This document shows, piece by piece, positions 1 through 11,660 of a stretch of DNA of 64,000 nucleotides. The notes beneath the pieces were generated by a model, which was given only the letters and a program-made list of their open reading frames with translations, was not told the origin of the DNA and made no database searches. Position 1 is the first letter of the stretch. Each line of letters starts with the position of its first letter. Origin of the DNA: Mytilus galloprovincialis (Eukaryota; Mollusca; Bivalvia; Mytilida; Mytilidae); contig NC_134839.1 of NCBI RefSeq assembly GCF_965363235.1, positions 99,777,743 through 99,841,742 on the forward strand. The letters are read 5' to 3'. The translations under genes and the position numbers were made by a program.

Positions 1-2370
1 TGCAATGAAATAAAATATATCTTACACAGCGTCATGAACAGAATGTGTATAATTTTGATTTCAAAAACTTTAAGTTTTGGTTTGAAATGTTGTTTAAACA
101 TTTTAAAATTCTTTCTTCAATTTACCAAAACCAAATAGCAGATTTTATACATGCATAAAATGTATGATGACTAAGTTTGTCTACCACAACCCGCTCCCAG
201 GGAATAGTTTGCCTTACCCGTATAAAGCACAATTTTCGGAATTTTCTGTTTCAAGTTTATGCTCTTTAAAATCGTAATCAATTTGGTCTCCTAACTGTCT
301 GCAAATGATGAGCCGTATGTGAACGAAGCTTGCATCTGACGTGTCAAATTATATTTGATGAGTTAAAATCTGTATATAGAAAGTAAAACTGCGATACTTA
401 CTTCTTTGTGGTAAGCTAGGGTCCAAATCTGTATACGTACATTAGAAACTCTTTAATAAGAACTGAATATGAAAGAAAAGAAAATAGATTGGTGGCCTTG
501 GTCTGTTTTCTGCTCTTTGTCTTTGGCGCAGTTTTCATTCTCAATTTTATTCCATGGTTTGAGGTCGTCTTTTGTCTTTTACTAGTATCATCAAATCATA
601 AAAAGACAAACAACGCTAACGTATGTCAACCTCTATCTTACCGCTATGTATTATTCTTTAGTCTTAATTGTTAAGACCATTATTTAAGCCCGGATAAGCA
701 ACATGGCCATATCTTTATTTTTAACTGTTCTTAAGTCATTTGTCAAACTTACTTTTCTGTTTCGTTGAATTTGATTAGTCTTTGGTAGATGCAAAAATAT
801 ATCCAATTTGTCAAATGAGAAAATATCCATTTGTTTTGAAAGCAATTCAAGAAATTGCATACTAATAGCTTTTGCTAGAAATTCAAATTTGTCTGCTAAG
901 CACATTAAATTATTTTGATTTCAATCTACTGAAGAAACAGTAGGATTGCATGTTACAAAATTATTTTAAATACTTGCACATAATAAAACTAATCATTTAA
1001 AAAATAAATAATGATAACTAATGTAGGTAGGTTTTTTTCGCAATGATTGTAAACTTTCTTATTAAACATAGTTGACAATTTTAATATTCAAAAAATATTA
1101 TACATCCGCAGACTCACATGCTCACATAAAAAAACACAACCACCACACAAACAAACAAAAATATTACCACCAAAAAACAAAGGATTAAAATAAATCATCA
1201 TATGTAAGTAGAGTAAGAACAGGAATATCACCATATACTATACTAGTAGAATCCTTTTGCTAGTAACGCGTATTTTAAAAATAGTCAAGATTTCATCTTT
1301 ATATTTTTCTGTTTATATAAGTGTCTTACAAATATCCAATAAATAAGTAGTACATTGTAAGTAGATAAAACCAAAATAATTGAGAAGAAGGAGCATGGTG
1401 GCGGTTTATATGGTGTGTTTGTTCTGTCTAGGAGGAGTTGGTTGTTGATGGTTAATGTGGTCTGTTGTATACTGTCTTCTATGTTTGATGATTCATAATT
1501 CTCATCTTGTTTATTATATCAAATAAACTCAATAATATCACAATTTTAAGAATTTTTAGAAATGAAATTTGATTCTTAAATATAATTACTCTAGTAATAG
1601 GATCAAATTAGTAAGATTATTGCCATTACATATGATGCAGAATCTTTCAAAATATTCAACATCACCAGACCTAATAAAAACACTCAAATGTAACAACGCA
1701 GAAATTCACTTAAATTCATTTTAAAAAGTGAAAATGAATTCATAATTGGATTCCTTGATATTTAGTATCACGTGTACTGCCTGTTCTATGCTGTGTCTAT
1801 GGCCACTTTTAATGCTTTAGCTTTCATTCCTGTCGGATTTTATAAATATAATCAGGTTTTTTACCATCCATTTCAGTTTGATTTGTGATAAATTCAGTAG
1901 TTATATTTTTTTCTAATTTTATTTCAATTTTAGTCTGATTTGTAAGAAAGGATTCAGATCAGTATAACACAGGCTTATTTTTATTCGATTTTTATCAACA
2001 GTTAAAAGTTTTCTGTTCTAACATTTATGACTTTAGTATGATTTAATGGTATCCACTACTTGAATTCTCATTGTACAAATATACATGTGATTTAATTATC
2101 ACCAGACTTTAGCATCTCTTGCTTTATATGATGAAATAAATGTGATTTGAAATTTAATTGGTTATTTCCTCGATAACTTTGACGATATTTAAACCCAGTA
2201 ATGTATGGTTTCCTTTAGTTGATTGCTAACTAAGAACTTGGAATAAAAATCTCACCATTATTGGCTTTTACATTCACACTGGGAAATACATATGAGAAAA
2301 AAAAGAGTACGGACCGGAAGATAGGAAATACATTTAACAGGATATTAAATATTTAGATATTGTATTTGTG
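1..2370. other. Intergenic, no gene recognised
   Basis: AT-rich sequence with short oligo-A/T runs. The open frame at 489-674 has no start context, splice signals or recognisable protein character. No RNA gene or complete repeat is recognisable. A 5' UTR exon of the gene at 2395 should lie somewhere here, because an acceptor sits just before its ATG, but I cannot place it. Confidence 0.5.
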
Positions 2371-2394
2371 TTCTTCTTTTTTCTTTCAGGCAAA

Positions 2395-2772
2395 ATGAAT
2401 AGTTGGTATGCAGGAACATTCTTTGTAGTGGCGATGACCGTGTTCATTTCACTTATTGCTAATGTCGTCTCGTTTGAAGCAAAGGCTCAAGGTTTTCAAC
2501 CATTCACCATGAACCGTGCTCAGTATCAAAAATGGAATGATCGCTATCAGAAAAGATTCGGATTTGGATATCCTTCATCGTACAACGGATTTAACACTGA
2601 CAGTCGACAACTTATGAGCTTAGGTCAACTTCTACATCGTATACCCAAAGAAAAAAGAATGGGAAGATATTCAGCAAACAGTCCATTTGCATTTGATCCA
2701 TACAGCAATACATACCAAAACTGGAGAGAAGTTTTCAGCGGAATGAAAAGAATCAAACCAAAGGAAAACTAA
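2395..2772 (+). CDS. Small secreted protein, candidate peptide precursor
   Basis: A 125-aa protein I do not recognise. The ATG was chosen because it sits six bases after a strong acceptor (T-rich tract ending TTTCAG) in a good context (AAAATGA). The frame is open upstream only through the polypyrimidine tract. Residues 5-27 are hydrophobic and a signal-peptidase site is plausible after AKA (29-31), leaving Gln32 as a possible pyroglutamate end. The mature part is rich in aromatics, Asn, Ser and basic residues. It has three Lys-Arg pairs (53-54, 87-88, 118-119) and no Cys. The dibasic spacing would release a peptide of about 32 residues, so a neuropeptide-type precursor is possible, but no repeated or amidated peptide is obvious. 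A poly(A) signal follows 27 bases after the stop. It could equally be a lineage-restricted secreted protein. Confidence 0.7.
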   Translation: MNSWYAGTFFVVAMTVFISLIANVVSFEAKAQGFQPFTMNRAQYQKWNDRYQKRFGFGYPSSYNGFNTDSRQLMSLGQLLHRIPKEKRMGRYSANSPFAFDPYSNTYQNWREVFSGMKRIKPKEN

Positions 2773-2798
2773 CTTTTAAACAAAATTAACTTTTCTTG

Positions 2799-2804
2799 AA
2801 TAAA
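2799..2804 (+). promoter_or_regulatory. Poly(A) signal AATAAA
   Basis: Canonical AATAAA shortly after the stop of the secreted-protein gene, supporting a transcript that ends here. Confidence 0.6.
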
Positions 2805-2809
2805 TTTCA

Positions 2810-4600
2810 CATTTAAATTTATTAGCATGAACAAATGTAACTATAAAACTTTTTAAAGGCAATCATATCTTAAAAAATACTGTACTCAATTTTCAGGAAT
2901 GTTAACAGTTTTGCTTATGTTTCCGAGCAGTTTGTCATTATTTAGGACTTTGAATAGACTAGAACAGTACGCATTGTTACGTAGTATGCGTGATTAAAAT
3001 ATGTAAACCACTAATGTCTTGATTATTAAATATTTAAACAATCGCAGGGATATAAAAAAAAAGTTTCTCAAGAGAAAGATCAGCTATACGATGGTAAAAA
3101 AAAAAGAATAAAGTTTAAGCATTTGTTTGGTAGCCTCTTACAGGAACACTAACATTAACAAATTATTTAGACAGACTCTTAATCTCTTGACGCTTATTTA
3201 TAGACTACTTCTCTTCAAGATAATAAAGGTATTGAATATGATTTCTTAAACTATTGCTTATATGAGTTGAGTAAACCCAGTGGCTAGAAATGAAAATTTA
3301 TTGAGACTGAACAACATGTCATGTATCCTGAGTTTGTTGATGCAATGAAGGAATAAAAAATAGATTTGGTTCAATTCAAGCATTCTATATTAACCCAGTA
3401 AATCTAATAATCAGATTCATGGTTGCTCAAGTGTTCAATCTTGTCTTACTTTATAAGTCATACAGGAAGTATATATTCAGTAATCAATCCACCAAATGAA
3501 TAACGACATTTGACAAAAGGAAAATACAACCACTTTACGGTACGAAATGGCGATAACGTATGATAATCGGACAAATGAAAATAGTATAATCGGAAATAAA
3601 CAAGGACAGAAACACTTCTAGTTCATATTGAAGCTCAAACTGAAAGAAAAAAGGGAGATATACTGCTTAATTGGTATGACCAAATGCATTTGTATTGTGA
3701 AAATTGATAAACGAAGCTAGGAAGAGGCATTCTGTCATGAATCTTTTTTTTATTTTAGAAATGATCTTAAAATGCAGTTGGTATCTTTTCAGAAATATTC
3801 AGGGTATAAGATAAAACTGGGAATCCTGTCTCTGAAAAGAAGTCAATTAAATTATGTTTGAATTAATAATGTACCATTTCAAAATACTATAAATTTGAAA
3901 AGTTGTGAAAATCCCCTTTTCCAATTCAGAATTTCAGACTCACCTAAGATCTCTTACTGGTATAGATTCTATATAAGAGAGAGAATGATTTGTATAAATT
4001 AAACTTTACTCATAGATTTTATATAAAAGAGAGATAATATTCCATAAAAGTTTATATAAAAACATGTATTGCACTACCAAGGTAAATTCAAAACGTTGGT
4101 CAAGTCCATAAAACGTAACAAAATCAAAATTTTAACTTATAATGTTATATCAACTAATGATGCGCATGTGATATTCATGACTTGGTATAGGCATATTCCG
4201 CAGCAAATGGTGTGTTCATTTTGGTTTTAGAGCTAGCTTAACCTTCCACTTGTATAACAGTTGTTTATAGTACCGTTATATTGACAAAATTGGATGCGCT
4301 ACCAAAACAAACATATGTGACAGTTATTTTGATCCAGCAGCCAAAATTGTGTAAACATACATCATTAACATACAACACAACTGACTTTATACTCAAACAA
4401 ACAAATGTACAAATAAATACGACAAAGATATGTTCTTTGATATGGTATTAGTTATTATTGGTCTTGTATTTACGTGTATTTTCGTAACTAGAATTCTCGC
4501 CAGTTATTTTCTTTGTCATAAATTGATAGTTTATTATTTTTTATATTATGGAAATGTGGTAATGACGGTAGATTTTTTACGGTCTCTGGTTTTATCAACA
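2810..4600. other. Intergenic with diverged repeat fragments
   Basis: No coding exon seen. Around 4130-4400 the sequence is a diverged version of the repeat also present at 5370-5650 and 21950-22270, for example the shared stretch around 'gacttggta' followed by 'ttgtataacag'. The rest is AT-rich unique-looking DNA. Confidence 0.4.
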
Positions 4601-4616
4601 ACTTATCATGACTGTA

Positions 4617-5040
4617 GCCGATTTAAAGCTTGATATTTTGTATTGACATCTGTCTATAATTGAATGTCGTATGTTCTTTTTTGTAGACTGGTGTTTGCTT
4701 TTTGGTCGTTTTCCTTGTTTTGCCATGACAATGTCAGTTTGTGTTTGACTCGTGAATTTGACCGGGAAACAGTATATCTCAATATGTTTGTTCTTGGTTT
4801 TTGCTATCATTTGAGTATATTACGGCATCCAGATATCTTTGGTGTTTGCGTCACTGTGTTTTTGTTTCACTGATGGATATCTTAAATCTTCTTTTACTAA
4901 CATTAATACAAAAGATGAATATAAGAAGATGTGGCATGAGTGCCAATGAGACAACTCTTCATATGAGTCACAATTTGTAAAAGTGAATCATTATAGGCCA
5001 AAGTAAGGAGCCTTGAATCACACCAAATATGCATGAATTG
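4617..5040. repeat. Two mussel-type interspersed repeat fragments
   Basis: 4617-4835 carries 'gactggtgtttgctttttgg' and following sequence that I recall as a frequent mussel repeat. 4925-5040 carries 'gccaatgagacaactct', the reverse complement of the SINE-like tail 'ttgtctcattggcaatcat' seen elsewhere in the window. The overlapping open frames at 4595-4873 on both strands are products of the repeat. Confidence 0.5.
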
Positions 5041-5359
5041 TGACGAAGAACATGATGAAGTGTAAGATATATGACATTTCAAATTGACATTGAAACGCTC
5101 AAACGAATCTCATAATGTAAACACATCGTGAAAACAACAAGATGAGCCACATATAATGGTAAGGAATACAAGCAATGTTAAAGTCGGTCAAATTCATGAA
5201 AAATCATGAATCCTTCCTATTAATTTCACAATATAGTGAGTTAAATGATTTTTTTTTATAAGTCCTGTGTTAGTTTTTGTTCACATATTTGGACATGGTT
5301 CTTTGTGTCATTTTGTGCATTATAAAGACCAATTCAGCTAAAGATAAAGTTAAATCACA

Positions 5360-7330
5360 AAAATACTGAACTCCGAAGAAAATTCAAAACCGAAAGTCCG
5401 CAATCAAATGACAAACTCAAAAGTACACATCAAACGAATGGATAACAAATGTCATATTCCTGACTTGGTACAGACATTTTCTTATGTAAAAGCTAAACGG
5501 TTTATTTTTTTTTATGACAGTCGAATCAAATTCCATTATATTGACAACGACGTGTGAACAAAACAAATAGACACAATAGGTAAAAATGTTAAAAAAAAAA
5601 ATAGGGGCACAGTAGCCAACATTGTGTTATAATCTTAAAATCACTGTAAAAAAAAACAAGTATGTAACAAAGAAGCACATAAAGCATACATCAACAGCCT
5701 CATTCACTGCTTTTTTATTATAAGAAATTATTTATCTATGTTAAATCCATCCTTAAAGGATTCAAATATTTTAGGTACGAGGACCGAATTCTTACCCTGC
5801 CAGGAACATGGCTAGCATTAACTCTGACATAGAATCGCGCGTTTGACGTACATCAGTTGATCAGCATGTAGACGTCACACAGGTAGACATAAAATAATTT
5901 AGTCGTTCAAAGTATGAACACAATAATAGTCTATGTTTATTTTAGGCATATCCAGTCTGCAGAATCTAAATGAGAAGTTTCTCTATATGCTTATTGTGCA
6001 TTTCTTTTAGAAAGGGTATCAAAGAAACACAAAAGGGCATATAGATAAAGCATTAGCAAATATGAAAGACAAGAATACAAAAATCATCATAGAACAATAA
6101 TACAATGGCGTTGGTGTTTAAGTACAGAGCCACGTCATATAATACAATGGCGTTGGTGTTTAAGTACAGAGCCACGTCATATAATACAATGGCGTTGGTG
6201 TTTAAGTACAGAGCCACGTCCTATGTTTCAATGAAAGACAAAAAGTCATATAGACAAAACATTTTAGTAAAAGTGAAAGATAAAAATACAAAAATTATAG
6301 AACAATAATTATAGAACAATAACGCAATGACGGGATGCATAAGTATAGAAACACGTCAACTGAATATCACCAAAAACTCACTAAACAGTAAAAGTAATAA
6401 ATCAAATAAAAGAATACTATAACACGTTATTAACATAAAGATGTTAAGGATGTACTTAGATGAGGTTAGGTGAAAATTAATAAATTTAGAAGTTAAATTT
6501 GATACTACAAGCTGGTAGAGCATCAATTAAGGATAAAAATAAGCTAAACATATGATAGGTCATGGACCTCCTTTTCGAGATATTTGAGATTTAAAATATG
6601 GTGGGAAAAGGCTGACTCTGACTTTTACCTTATATTTGCATTGGTATTATTAGGTCTAAAAACAAAAGAAAGAAAATTAAGAATCTTCTAAAATTTTGGT
6701 AAATGACCTTGAGCTATTAAGTCTTATATGAAATAATAAATGGGTGTTATGGGGCAAAATATTTCACATTGTATTGTATGGAAAAACACCAAGGAGTCCG
6801 AACATTTGACACACATTCCAAAACCTCACCTAAGTACATCCTTAAACAACATCAATATCTATACTTCAAGACAATTGTGTATTATTTTTGAAGTTGATGC
6901 GGAATATATTTACCAACAAGGTCTTGGTACCTTCCGATGAACTTATTTTTTTAGAAAAAGGACGAGACTTTCTTTGACATACCCCTGGTTCATCAACTTT
7001 CTGCTCAGGCACTGGTGACGTTTTACAGTCTGAGGAGAAGCTGTAAGCTTTTGAATACCGAATAAGTTGGAAAATGTACATCCCATGTGCAAGTGAAGTT
7101 GGTAAATTGCTAATAAGGTGGGGTCATTTATAACTTCAAAATTAAAAGCATCTCGTTTGTCACAGATTCTGGTACTGAGATGACTGTGTGTGTCACAATT
7201 CGAGGTTTGAGTTTTAAAATGAGGCGGAGGAAGCCTTGTCTTACATTTCTAGTTCTGGGGGATATATTAATGAAACTCAATCAGAAAAGTTCGGATTGAG
7301 TGTTTGTCGTATTTGCTATTCTAATATGTG
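5360..7330 (-). mobile_element. Diverged copy of the A-family retroelement remnant
   Basis: The order of blocks matches the first part of repeat A at 21950-23110. It begins with 'caaacgaatggataaca' and 'ttgacaacgacgtg', continues with the cytosine-poor 'caaagaaacacaa' segment, and ends with a minus-strand coding remnant at about 6880-7290. That remnant reads fragments such as LIRYSKAYSFSSD, aligned with LIRYTRASSYSDF in copy A. Frameshifts and stops are frequent, so it is dead. Confidence 0.55.
6099..6221 (+). repeat. Three tandem 42-bp units
   Basis: The unit starting 'aatacaatggcgttggtgtt' occurs three times at exactly 42-bp steps (ATGs at 6105, 6147, 6189). Since 42 is divisible by three it creates a short repetitive open frame. 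It lies inside the diverged A-family remnant. Confidence 0.85.
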
Positions 7331-7429
7331 TTAATTTCGTTTTTTTTTTGTTTCTTTTCATAGTTTTTCTTGTGTTGTGCTTTAACACCCCTGCATCATA
7401 TTAGGGGAGGGTAGCCTATAAACCAGTTT

Positions 7430-7745
7430 AACTTTGCCACATTCTTTATGTGCCTATTCGAAATCAGGAACCTTTGGCTGAGTGGTTTTCGTTGGTTCAC
7501 GTCTATCATATTTGTTTTTCGCAAATCGTTTTGTTATGAATTAGAGCGTTAGTTTTCTCTATTGAGTTATTTCTTATTTTTCATTTCGACCAACTATATG
7601 GTATTGGGTTTCTCACTGTTGAAACACTAATGGTCGTCTATAATCACCAAGCTATAACTGCTTACATTCACTTCATTTGAAATTTTAAGGATAGTTGTCT
7701 CTCATTTGCAGTCATACCACATCCGTATCATTGAAAGTTTTTTTA
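7430..7745 (+). repeat. Degraded SINE-like mussel repeat
   Basis: Contains the succession 'catatttgtttttcgca', 'gttagttttctctattgag' and 'cataccacatcc', the same order as in better copies at 14995-15512 and 21060-21258, but with many substitutions. Confidence 0.45.
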
Positions 7746-8463
7746 AGAACCAAGGCTTTTTATTGTGTTTGTTAATTTGAAAGGGTTGATAAATGTTTAA
7801 CATGACTCGATTTAACAGAAGGCATTTAAGGCAACGGTACAGGTATTCTTGTACACCCAGCCTATATGCTTGTTCTTCGCAAAATTACTGTTCTACATAC
7901 AAAATAATCAAACCGAAACCCCGTCCCTGACAATAAAAGCATTCAACACATGATTTAACGTTAGTTACCTCTTCGTAAATAGTACATTATTAAAAATAGT
8001 TCAAATGAACTAAACACATAAAATAATAATGGGAAAGTAATTACTCAAACTCGAATGATAATTTCATTTGGTTTTCAAATTGCGTTCCTCTGATTTACTG
8101 AAGTATATAGTTGTAATCCATCGAGAAACAATTAAATTGTTCATTATTCCGAATGACCACTTCCCACACGCAATTTTGCTGAAGTTTTGGTTCAGACAGA
8201 GATTTATTAAGGCAAACAATTTCCTAAACTTGTTATTTGGACGTTTCATTTAAATATAATTACATTAGATGTATGTTTCATTATGATACCTTATTCTGAT
8301 TGGCTTACTGAACATCACGTGTTATTCCGTAAGCAATTGCATTGCCCAATAAAACTTTTCATTCATGATAACACGTGGTCCCACAATAAAGTGCACAGGT
8401 GAATTAAATAAAACAATAATAAAATACGTGTTTTCATGATCATTGCTAAAAAAATGTAGTTAT

Positions 8464-8638
8464 AAGTATTGAATGCTTCTTTTTGTAACTTCATAGGGTT
8501 GTAATAGCGTTAACCGTGCGCACATTTTTAGTATGAAGCGCGGAAAGCGCTTCCGCGCTTCATACAAAATGTACTTCGGTCAACGCTTTAACACCCCAAT
8601 CAAGTTACAAAAAGAAGCATTCAATTCTTCAGTATTTT
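8464..8638. repeat. Long hairpin (foldback) repeat
   Basis: Left arm about 8464-8548 and right arm about 8552-8638 are reverse complements over about 85 bases with few mismatches, separated by almost no loop. The arms begin 'gaatgcttctttttgtaact' and meet around 'gcgcggaaagcgcttccgcgc'. A related, more diverged copy lies at 53652-53812. Flanking similarity ('attacattagaYgta') suggests both are parts of one larger repeat family. Confidence 0.8.
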
Positions 8639-8639
8639 G

Positions 8640-10620
8640 CTAAGAGTAAAGGAATTTCAGTTATGAGTATTTTGTACATTAACTCACAGACAGTATCGTA
8701 TCATTGATAGTTATATAAAGAGAAAAATACAACTATAACCACAAAAATGTGACACTTCTACTTATAAGAGGAACTTTGAAATCGACATATTTTCTTTATG
8801 ACCTATTACATATCACTTCGATTAACTAGATCATTTTACGTCTACGCTTTCAGCATAGGTATATATATATATCAATGATAACTCAATATCCAGACCTCAT
8901 ATGTGTGCTAAAAATAATTTTCTACGGTATAGAAAACTGCATATAATTTTTCTCTTGGGGTTGAGATCGAAGTTGAGCAATCCAAACGTATTCAAAGGAC
9001 AGGGAGTGCGTGGCCCTTAGGACTAACCCTGTATGCCATTCGAATCATCTTGTCTTGACAAACAGAAATATAATAGTATATGATTCAAGGGTGGGAGTCT
9101 CAACCATACACAAGATATTCGAACATTCTGAAATTGCAGGAAATTAGGTGACCATTGTAACTATATGTAGAACAATTGGTATACGTCATCAAATCAAGAA
9201 TTCTCGTCCTTTTTTCTCTGATGGAAAGTTGTATGATTAGCAATCAATTTGCTACATGCTTTCAGAGCTATTGGCAATACATATTTATATAGAAATATTT
9301 TTTTATTTTTTATTATTTTATGAAAAGTTTATCTGTTTTAAAAAAAAAGATCAAAGAAAGAGAATTGATAAATGGAAATAAAGTAACCTCGCAACATATG
9401 CATTTCTTGGTCCCAAACCATGAACCTTTTCAGTAGTTTTCTTTGATATATGAATTTCTCATTTAGAGAAAAACTGTATTATTTATAGATACTTACTATT
9501 GACCACAACCTGTATTGCTTATATCTTAATGAGACCGTCGATCCAATTACAGTCTTTAAGAAGTGAAATAGAATATTTGCTTTTTCTAGTAATATTGTAT
9601 GTGTTGTAATTTGTGTTTTTTGTTTCTTTGTCACAACCATTTAATGTCACCGTGTTCGAGCAAATACATATTGTCTATGTGATAAAGGAAAAATGCATTA
9701 AACCAGTCACATATATTAGAAATATATTTTAATTATAAAATTAATAAATTTCTTAATACATATATATTATGAAAAGCATGAAATTGTATTAATATGCTTG
9801 GTCAGTATTTAGCAGAGGACATTAAATGCTTAAACACGCATGCATAACCTATATATAAATGTGTTTTAAAGGTGAGACCCCAAAACATGTATGTTGTCTT
9901 GTCTTGTTTTGACCGAACCACCAAGTCCAAAACAAGTAATTTTCATTGTTTGATTAGCTTAATACTTACTGTCAGAAAGAAAAAAAATAACAACGTTTAA
10001 TTGAGAAACTATCATCAATATGAAAATAGTTGCAGAAACTTTCAACATTAAAACATACAATACCCAACACAAAATATACGATGTAAGGATAATTTATCCA
10101 TGAAACCAATTTGACAAAGCAATTTCAAATATATTGAAAGACTCTTTCTGAAAAATTTCGACGTCACGCCAAGCGAATTTTAACTAGACAGTCAACGATG
10201 GCTGGTTTTTAGACAATCTATTGCTAATATTGGTCTTTAAACGAATAGCATGTTGAATTGTGATTAAATAATAAAAGGTATTATTGACAATATATATCAA
10301 GTCACGTGACATAACTTACAGTCGAAAGATTAAATTATTTCTAACGCATGTGTGGAAGATCATTTATACCTTAAAATTACTAGAAGAAAACCATTTCTAA
10401 AAATAGTAGATATACTCTAGTTTTTCATCTGCCATGGAATACAATCTGAATTAAAAAAAAAACTCATTTGAAAGGTAGCAAATTGTTAAATATGTTAATA
10501 ATGTTGTCATTCGTTGAGAACGTGTATACTTTAAAGTTATCATGACCTATATATATTATAAATATTGATAATTTCCGCATGACATATTACATTAGCATAC
10601 AGTATCACTTAGTTCCCACA
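8640..10620. other. Intergenic upstream of asns
   Basis: AT-rich with no convincing exon, no long open frame and no clear repeat copy. It contains a short (TA)n tract at about 8860-8872. Distal regulatory sequence for asns could lie here but nothing specific was recognised. Confidence 0.4.
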
Positions 10621-10664
10621 TGTTGTAGGCTAATTTTAGACATAGCTAGTGTTCGCTTCATACT

Positions 10665-10673
10665 GTTGCATCA
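10665..10673 (-). promoter_or_regulatory. CARE/AARE-like (C/EBP-ATF4) site at the asns promoter
   Basis: The minus strand reads TGATGCAAC, matching the C/EBP-ATF response element pattern TGATGNAAN. That pattern mediates ATF4 induction of vertebrate ASNS and CHOP during amino-acid limitation. It lies 27 bases before the putative first-exon donor at 10701, so it is at the core promoter or in a short 5' UTR. A 9-bp match arises by chance often; position and gene identity make it interesting. Function is inferred. Confidence 0.45.
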
Positions 10674-10674
10674 T

Positions 10675-10700
10675 TTTTCTATCATCTTGCACGAGATACG
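10675..10700 (+). other. Probable 3' end of asns non-coding first exon
   Basis: A strong donor (ACG|GTAAGA at 10701) pairs with the acceptor AG at 10827-10828 (exon resumes at 10829), giving a short 128-bp 5' UTR intron directly before the ATG exon. The 5' limit of the exon is not visible; the start given here is nominal. Confidence 0.5.
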
Positions 10701-10838
10701 GTAAGATTTTAACAATTTTCTATTTTCTTCTTTCTTTTTGTATAAATTTTATCAAATCTAAAGTTTTTTCTATAAATCGTGAACACTATAAAAATTTCAA
10801 TTTTAATATAAATATCTGAAATTTGCAGAAAAAACAAA

Positions 10839-11087
10839 ATGTGTGGAATCTGGGCAATTTTCGGGAGCCCCGATGATACTAGTATACAATGTAACGCTGC
10901 TCACAAGATAACGCATAGAGGCCCAGATGCTTTCCGAATAGAAACAATTCATCATTTCCCGACATGCTGTCTCGGATTTCATCGATTGGCTATTGTGGAT
11001 GATCTACAAGGGATGCAGCCAATGAGAGTTTTTCGATATCCACATGTATGGTTGATCTATAATGGAGAAATATACAACCACCAACAG
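10839..11087 (+). CDS. asns: asns coding exon 1: start of glutaminase domain
   Basis: Residues 1-83, from MCGIWAIFG to [10 protein letters not shown], ending in phase 0 at CAG|GTATGT. It contains the catalytic Cys2 and the glutamine-binding motifs [14 protein letters not shown] and NGEIYN. The ATG has A at -3 (AAAATGT). Confidence 0.96.
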
Positions 11088-11613
11088 GTATGTTCAAACG
11101 ATTTTTTCTGCTTTTAAAATACCACAGAAGGTGGGGAATAGGCATTTTTAATTAGACCTCCCCCTTTTTTTCAAAAACCGTTATGTTTTCTATTAGTTTT
11201 AATCATTTTGCAAATCCGTCAGTAAACTTAAAACTGATAGTAAATACCAAATAAAATTTTCTTGTATATCTAAATTCACATTAACATTAATACAGAAAAA
11301 TTTATCGCAATTAATAAAAAAAAAAAAAAAGAAAATAACGAATTTTGGGGGAAAAGGGGGAGGCAAAAAAAAAATGTCCAGTCCTCACGAACATAGGCTT
11401 AATACCGCAAATACATTACCAACAGATGTTCGAATATAAACATTATCATTCTTTTAAACAATTTTTAGATTTATTTTTTCTTTCAATTTTGCCAGGCATT
11501 GTGCTTTACTGTCTCCGTTTAAATGTAAACATTTTTTTTCATATCTTGCTTTAATAAATGAGTAACGGGAGAGACTTTGTTGAAAATATTCCCCAACATA
11601 TATATATATAACG

Positions 11614-11660
<47 letters not shown>

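Noticed and set aside
489-674. 61-codon hydrophobic open frame
   Set aside because: No splice signals, no start context beyond an ATG-like codon, no recognisable family, and composition typical of T-rich DNA.
6105-6308. Open frame with MALVFKYRATSYNT repeated
   Set aside because: Direct product of three 42-bp tandem units inside a dead repeat.
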